Positions 59,040-64,000 of a stretch of DNA of 64,000 nucleotides are shown piece by piece. Numbering within the stretch: position 1 is the stretch's first letter; each line of letters begins with the position of its first letter. The DNA is from Microglena sp. YARC (Eukaryota > Chlorophyta > Chlorophyceae > Chlamydomonadales > Chlamydomonadaceae), in NCBI GenBank assembly GCA_022414725.1, contig CM039462.1, forward strand, positions 121,708,709-121,772,708, given 5' to 3'. The notes beneath the pieces were generated by a model that saw only the letters and a list, made by a program, of their open reading frames with translations, was not told the origin of the DNA and ran no database searches. The position numbers and the translations under genes are program-made.

Positions 59040-60640
59040 ATGCAGAGCAGGGCATGCGTTAGAGAGCAACCAAGGGCAGGGTTAATGGCAAGGGGCAGGA
59101 CGGTGCGGTGATGAGCAGAGCATGGCATGTGTTACATAGCAACCAATGGCAGGGAGCATGGCAAGGGGCAGGCATGTGCTAAACAGAGCAGAGCAGGCAT
59201 TATAGAGCAATGAATGGCAGGGAGCACGGTAAGGGGCATGGATGCGATAAGCAGATCAGGGCATGTGTTAGAGAGCAAAGCAGGGAAGGGAGCAAAGTAC
59301 GCCTGGAAAGTGATGATCAGAGAAGGGCATGCGTTCAAGAGGAAGGAAGGGAAGGGAGCAAGGCAAGGGGCAGGACCACAGTGATGAGCATAGTAATGCA
59401 TGCATTTGAGAACCAAGAGCATGGATAATGGCAATTGCTAGTATCCTGCCCCTCTTTGCTCTCTAACGCCTGCCATGCTCGGCTCATCACTGTCGTCCTG
59501 CCCCTCGCCATTATCCCTGCCCCTCATTGCTCTCTAACACCCGCCCTGCTCTGCTCATCACTGTCGTCCTGCCCCTCGCCATTATCCCTGCCCCTCTTTG
59601 CTCTCCAATGCCTGCTTTTCTTTGCTCATCACTGTCGTCTTGCCCCTTGCCATTATCCCTGCCCCTCTTTGCTCTCTAACACCTGCCCTGCTCTGCTCAT
59701 CACTGTCGTCCTGCCCTTGACATTATCCCTGCCCCTTTTTACTCTCTAACGCCTGCCCTGCTCTGCTCATCACTGTCGTCTTGCCCCTTGCCATTATCCC
59801 TGCCCCTCTTTGCTCTCTAACACCTGCCCTGCTCTGCTCATCACTGTCGTCCTGCCCCTTGACATTATCCCTGCCCCTTTTTACTCTCTAACGCCTGCCC
59901 TGCTCTGCTCATCACTGTCGTCTTGTCCTTTGCCATTATCCCTGGCCCTCTCTGCTCTCTATCACCTGCTCTGCTCTGCTCATTAAGTGTCCTGCCCCTT
60001 GCCATCATCCCTGCCCCTCTTTGCTCTCTAAACCTGCTCTGCTCTGCAAGAGGGGCAGGGATAATGGCAAGGGGCAGGACGACAGTGATGAACGAGGCAG
60101 GGCAGGCGTTAGAGAGCAAAGAGGGGCAGGGATATTGGCGAGGGGCTAGATGACAGTGATGAGCAGAGAAGGGAAGGCGTTAGAGAGCAAAGAGGGGCAG
60201 GGATAATGGCGAGGGGCAGGACGACAGTGTTGAGCAGAGCAGGGCAGGCGTTAGAGAGCGAAGAGGGGCAGGGATAATGGCAAGGGGCATGACGACGGTG
60301 ATGAACAAGGCAGGGCAGGCGTTAGAGAGCAAAGAGGGGCAGGGATAATGGAAAGGGGCAAGAAGACAGTGATGAGCAGAGCAGGCCAGGCGTTAGAGAG
60401 CAAGGAGGGGCAGGGATAATGGCAAAGGGCTAGATGATAGTGATGAGCAGAGCAGGGCGGGTGTTAGAGAGCAAGGAAGGGCAGAGAGCACGGATAGGGG
60501 TAGGATGGTGATTAGCTGGGCATGGCCTGCGTTACAGAGCAATGAAGGGCAGGGAGGATGGCAAGGGGCAGGACAGTGACGTGCAGAGCAGGGTATGCGT
60601 TAGAGATCAATGAAGGGCAGTACATAGACAGAGGCATAGT
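59040..60640. repeat. 71-bp repeat array that switches orientation
   Basis: Units contain GTTAGAGAGCAAAGAGGGGC, AGGGATAATGGC and AGTGATGAGCAGAGC. They read AG-rich from 59040 to 59440, CT-rich (inverted) from about 59441 to 60047, and AG-rich again to 60640. In the last block the word CGTTAGAGAGC recurs exactly every 71 bp (60107, 60178, 60249, 60320). Confidence 0.9.
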
Positions 60641-61414
60641 ACAGATGCAGTTACAGAGACGATGGCAGAGACAGTGACACAAACATAGACAGATGCACGT
60701 GGGCACCACCCAGGCATGAATCAAGACATAATTCGCTATGCCACACAATTGTTGCGAAACCGCTCCTACAAGCAAGCTTCACTTATCACTTACGTTGTTG
60801 TCCAAAAGCCTTATGTGACAGTGGAACATCAGAACTGGGAGGGAAGACAGAGCAATGGTCCCTGCAAATACAGAATGCAGGCATAGTTAAATTAAGTAGC
60901 ACCCTTTACTTCTTATTTGATGATAGTTTAAAGCCCCCTTGTCTTGTGTCAACAATGGCCAAGCGCTCAAGCAGACTGACAAGCAAGTATTCATGCGTGC
61001 AACAGATAGGCATGCAAGCAACCAAGCCACTTTCCCATGGGCTGAACACTCTATGCCTAGCACCTCCAAGCTGCAGTCACCATCCAGATAGTCAGCCAAT
61101 CAGTCACCAGGGAGGAAGACAGAAAGGCAGGCATACAGACATGAATGCACAAAAGGAGGCATGCAAGCAGGTGGACACTATTTAGGCATGTGATCAAGTC
61201 AGAATTCCCTAGGCCAAATTGTTGTGAAACCCAACCTACAAGCAACCTTCAGACCGCTACCAGACAGAGCATGGGTCCCTGCAAAAATGAAGGGCGGGCA
61301 TAGTTACATTTATTGACACCCTTTGTGTTGTTTTTGCGCATTGGTAGGGAGATCCCCCTGGAAGTCCAACCTGCCCTAAGCTTAGGTACCTGAACCTCAA
61401 GTCCTACCCCAGCC

Positions 61415-62153
61415 TTGCATTGTCCACACTTGCCTGAGTTTACCATGCAGAATGGATCTGGAAGACCGAGGCATAAAGACAAGGTTGGACTGTCACCCAA
61501 CACCCAGCAAAGCAAGGAGAACCAGTATCCACCACAACACAAGAGGCAACATGCCAAGACTGCCACAACCACTAGGAGTGAACCCAATGTGAAGATGCAT
61601 GCCATAGACATGGGTCTAGTGCGTCAGCCAAATAGACACAGTGCTGCCACCATCTATCATGCAGGGTCTCAAGGGATAATTGCCACGCATGATCTCCTGA
61701 TACAATGCTCAAGGGCAGTGCATGATCCAACTAGAGTGTAAGGCCCCGTGTCCTTTAAAGCTATACTCAGGCCCAGGAGAGAACAGGTGGAAGTATGACT
61801 CACATAAGAGTTGGGAGCAAGTTGTCCCAGCATCCTACTTTGCACAGTGCCAACTGATCATGCTGCCATCCCAAGCTGAAGTCATGCTCCTGGTACAGCA
61901 GACTCCACATACCACCATATTTGACCGTGTACAGAGCAACGTCGAGTGGGCTGCCGAGATGCTGCAATTTATGCAGCTTATTCATGCGGTGGCAGTACAG
62001 CAGCGCCGACCGGGCTTCCTGGTTAAGGAGTTGACGACGCAAGGGCCGCTGGCTGCAAGATACCATGCCTCCAGCACTGACAACCTACACAGGTCTAGCA
62101 TAGACGGATCGGTTGTGAGAATTAGCGGCACCGATGTAAGGGAATTTGTGTAG
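61415..62153 (+). pseudogene. YqaJ-like (alkaline exonuclease type) nuclease fragment, frameshifted
   Basis: Two overlapping frames. 61722-62153 encodes IQLECKAPCP, matching the E-x-K step of the YqaJ/lambda-exonuclease catalytic core, then WEQVVPASYFAQCQLIML (the VP-x-x-Y-x-x-Q-x-Q-x-M box), LLVQQTPHTTIF and EWAAEMLQFM, and stops at TAG 62151. The upstream frame from 61415, basic and ending GIIATHDLLI then HDPTRV, terminates 20 bases into the overlap, so a frameshift or unrecognised intron separates them near 61720. Such nucleases resect DNA ends in phages and large DNA viruses and occur in eukaryotic genomes. Here the fragment is probably cargo or a relic of the TIR element. Family assignment is by motif only. 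Confidence 0.5.
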
Positions 62154-63037
62154 GAGATAGGACCAGAGCATTTGTCAAATTTCAAAAACAATCTGACGCA
62201 CTACTTTGCGCTTGTCCACGCGGAAGGCGGAAGAGGGCGTTGCGCAGTAATACTGAAAAGAAAGTTGGAAAGAAAGGAGGGAATAAAGCAGGACGCCAGA
62301 AATATCAAGTAGCAACAAACACATGCTTTGGGCGAGGGAGGGAAGAATATGAGGTAGGAGTACGAGAGGTAGAAGGTTGGCGTGGCTAACCTTAGCCATA
62401 TTGCAAAGGCTCTAATCGTACGGCCATTTCGCCATGCCGCGTACAATCCGCCTTGGCTAAATGCACGTGAAAGGCTGGTGAAAGGTCACCATGCGAAGAC
62501 ATCTATCAAAATTAGTAAGAGCACTGACACGTAATCGCAAGTCACACTAATATTTCTGTGTGACTTAGGCTTTCATCACAGTGATAAAATCGTCCTGGTT
62601 TCGCCCTACAACAGCGCCATTTTCGACGCATGCAGCGAAAGCACATCGGTGACTTGAGGTGTCCATTTTCCCGAATGAAAGCATTTCACCAACGAGTAGT
62701 TCGCGCTAGTACTTCGTTGCCTAACTGTTCATTCTATCTCGGAATCGCTGGCAGAGCTTTGCAGGTTGGCGAGAATGACCCCTCGAAAAGGTTGCTAACA
62801 GACCCTCGAGCGACAGAAAGTTGCATAGCTCTTCGCGTATTAGAACTCAGTAGTTAACGTGCGATCGAGGAGTTATTGGTCACGCTTCAGTCTACGAAAA
62901 GTTCTGGGTGTCTGTCGGGATCGCTGGTTTGAGGTGAGCCGAGACATTTCGTCCACTGTACGCCTACATTTCTCTGTAGTTCCGCTGCAAATCGTGTCTT
63001 TCGCCTACATTTAGCGAAATTGTCACTTCCCCGAGTG

Positions 63038-63132
63038 CTTCCTGCACTTCCCTCCAGTGCTTTTATCTAACTGTAAAGATCTTATCCTCACCGACTTCCC
63101 CTCGTCTCTGTGCTCTGCACATAACTCCGGAA
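63038..63132 (+). repeat. 3-prime part of the older Copia LTR
   Basis: Matches the last quarter of the 30118 LTR (TTATCTAACTGTAAAGATCT, then CTCTGTGCTCTGCACATAACTCCGGAA) directly after the TIR element. The preceding 20 bases are diverged. Confidence 0.88.
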
Positions 63133-64000
63133 TCAAAACCTACTGCGACTGGCATCCCCTCATCAGCAGGCCAGGAATTCTGGATCGGCGATGACAACCC
63201 TGGTACAGGGTAATTCAAAGCGCGCGCTTTTGCGCTTTTCAGCGCTGACTGTTTGACCCCCTCTGCGCTTTAAGCGCAGTTTTTTGCACTACAAATGAGG
63301 CTATGGGCGCAGCAAGCATCTTTTGCGCTTTTTGCACTACAAAGCGCAGTTTTTTGGTTTTCAAGTGCGCTAAAGCGCTGGCCAATTTGGCCATTTGAAG
63401 TACCCTGCCCTGGTACAACACCTGCTCAACCTCAGGGGCAGACATCCGCTGCATCACCAACTGTGGTACCCCCTGTTCACCCAGATGCTCACCTACCTGG
63501 GTGGTACCCGGAATGGAAGGAAAATATGCTGAAGCAACGGGATGCAATTGATGAGGGTAAGACATCCATATCTTTGTCCTATCCTGTTGATCAGCCTGTA
63601 CTCCACAATGTCTCAGAGGTAGGAAACACCCCCACTCTGCAGAATACCCACAGTAGTGGAGACCAACAAGACCATGATCCCATCCCTGCTGCTCACCATG
63701 TACTCCACACTGTCTCAGAGATAGGAAATACCCCCACTCTGCAGGTCACCCACAGTAGTGGAGACCAACAAGACGATGCCACCACTTCCGACCCGGATAC
63801 TCCTGAGCATCCCTCAAGCAGAATGATACTTTGTTACTATCCCTCGCAACCCATGGCCAATGATTGGGTACTCAGTTCTGACTCTATCCAGCACCTGACG
63901 ACCTATAACAAATACTCCCTCACCAGAATCACACCCCTTACTCCCCCAGCCCCTGTCTTCTTCCCAGGCTATTCCCAACCGCTCATGTGCTCCTCCACAG
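63133..64000 (+). pseudogene. Open frame downstream of the older LTR, interrupted by a MITE; possible retroelement polyprotein
   Basis: Read without the MITE and one copy of its target duplication, a single frame is open from the LTR to the window edge. It is Pro/Thr/Gln-rich, has a 102-bp internal duplication (HNVSEVGNTPTLQ and HTVSEIGNTPTLQ, 63604-63780), and contains DWVLSSDSIQHLTTYNK near 63860. That stretch resembles the W-x-L-D-S-G-A-x-x-H-M-T protease site with the catalytic triad altered. Position after an LTR fits a Copia interior. Truncated by the window. Confidence 0.45.
63206..63407. mobile_element. hAT-type MITE, 202 bp, inverted copy of 1405-1597
   Basis: Begins CAGGGTAATTCAAAGCGC and ends TTTGAAGTACCCTG. 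Perfect 8-bp duplication CCCTGGTA (63198-63205, 63408-63415). Its sequence is the reverse complement of the 1405 copy with indels, rich in GCGCTTTT palindromes. Confidence 0.92.

Larger units (their letters stand above)
58228..63037. mobile_element. 4.8-kb DNA transposon-like element with CACTCGGGGAAGT inverted ends
   Basis: The left end CACTCGGGGAAGTCGACA...CGCTAAATG mirrors the right end, whose complement reads CACTCGGGGAAGTGACAA...CGCTAAATG: about 30 of 37 positions match. Subterminal GAGACATTTCGCCTACATTT-type words are repeated at both ends. It splits an LTR, with CTTCCTT left and CTTCCTG right as a likely 7-bp duplication. Inside are an inverted 71-bp array, a roughly 450-bp imperfect duplication (about 60700-61330) and a YqaJ-like nuclease fragment. 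No transposase was recognised. Confidence 0.75.

Overview
The window looks like nuclear DNA of a repeat-rich unicellular green alga. A prasinophyte-grade alga would fit, but nothing here proves the species. The evidence is: coding sequence broken by large GT-AG introns, hydroxyproline-type Pro-rich ectodomains, a TKL-like receptor kinase, a Copia retrotransposon, many nonautonomous DNA transposons and SINE-like repeats, interstitial CCCTAAA motifs, and abundant micro- and minisatellites. There are no operons or bacterial-type signals. Most long open frames are artefacts of tandem repeats whose period is a multiple of three, or antisense shadows of Pro-rich coding sequence.

Layout. 1-994 is a 40-bp satellite. 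995-7005 is intergenic with a hAT-type MITE, a small retroposon and minisatellites. 7006-29077 (+) is one gene that I assembled from 13 exons with matching splice phases. It encodes a signal peptide, a Pro-rich rod, a SEA-like membrane-proximal domain, a second Pro-rich stretch, one transmembrane helix, a long Ser/Thr/Pro-rich juxtamembrane region and a complete Ser/Thr kinase domain of TKL type. 30118-35228 is a full-length Copia element with a 5-bp target duplication and a broken polyprotein. 35229-43994 has no supportable gene; it holds a TIR element with an internal hairpin, a 430-bp TATC array and two nested hAT-type elements. 43995-55376 (-) is a second large membrane protein: signal peptide, four seven-repeat RCC1-like propellers separated by Pro-rich rods, a membrane-proximal domain, a TM helix and a short basic tail. 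58077-64000 is a nest: an older Copia LTR split by a 4.8-kb TIR element that carries a YqaJ-like nuclease fragment, followed by an open frame interrupted by another hAT-type MITE.

The two cellular genes are both type I surface proteins with Pro-rich stalks. One can signal through a cytoplasmic kinase; the other presents propellers. A functional link is not shown.

The most unusual observation is that the introns of both genes hold decayed tandem copies of the neighbouring exon edge, splice site included. I call them exon-edge echoes. They occur at the start or end of at least ten exon borders, up to seven copies per border, and they account for much of the intron length. This looks like intron growth by repeated local tandem duplication across splice junctions, and it leaves arrays of potential cryptic splice sites.
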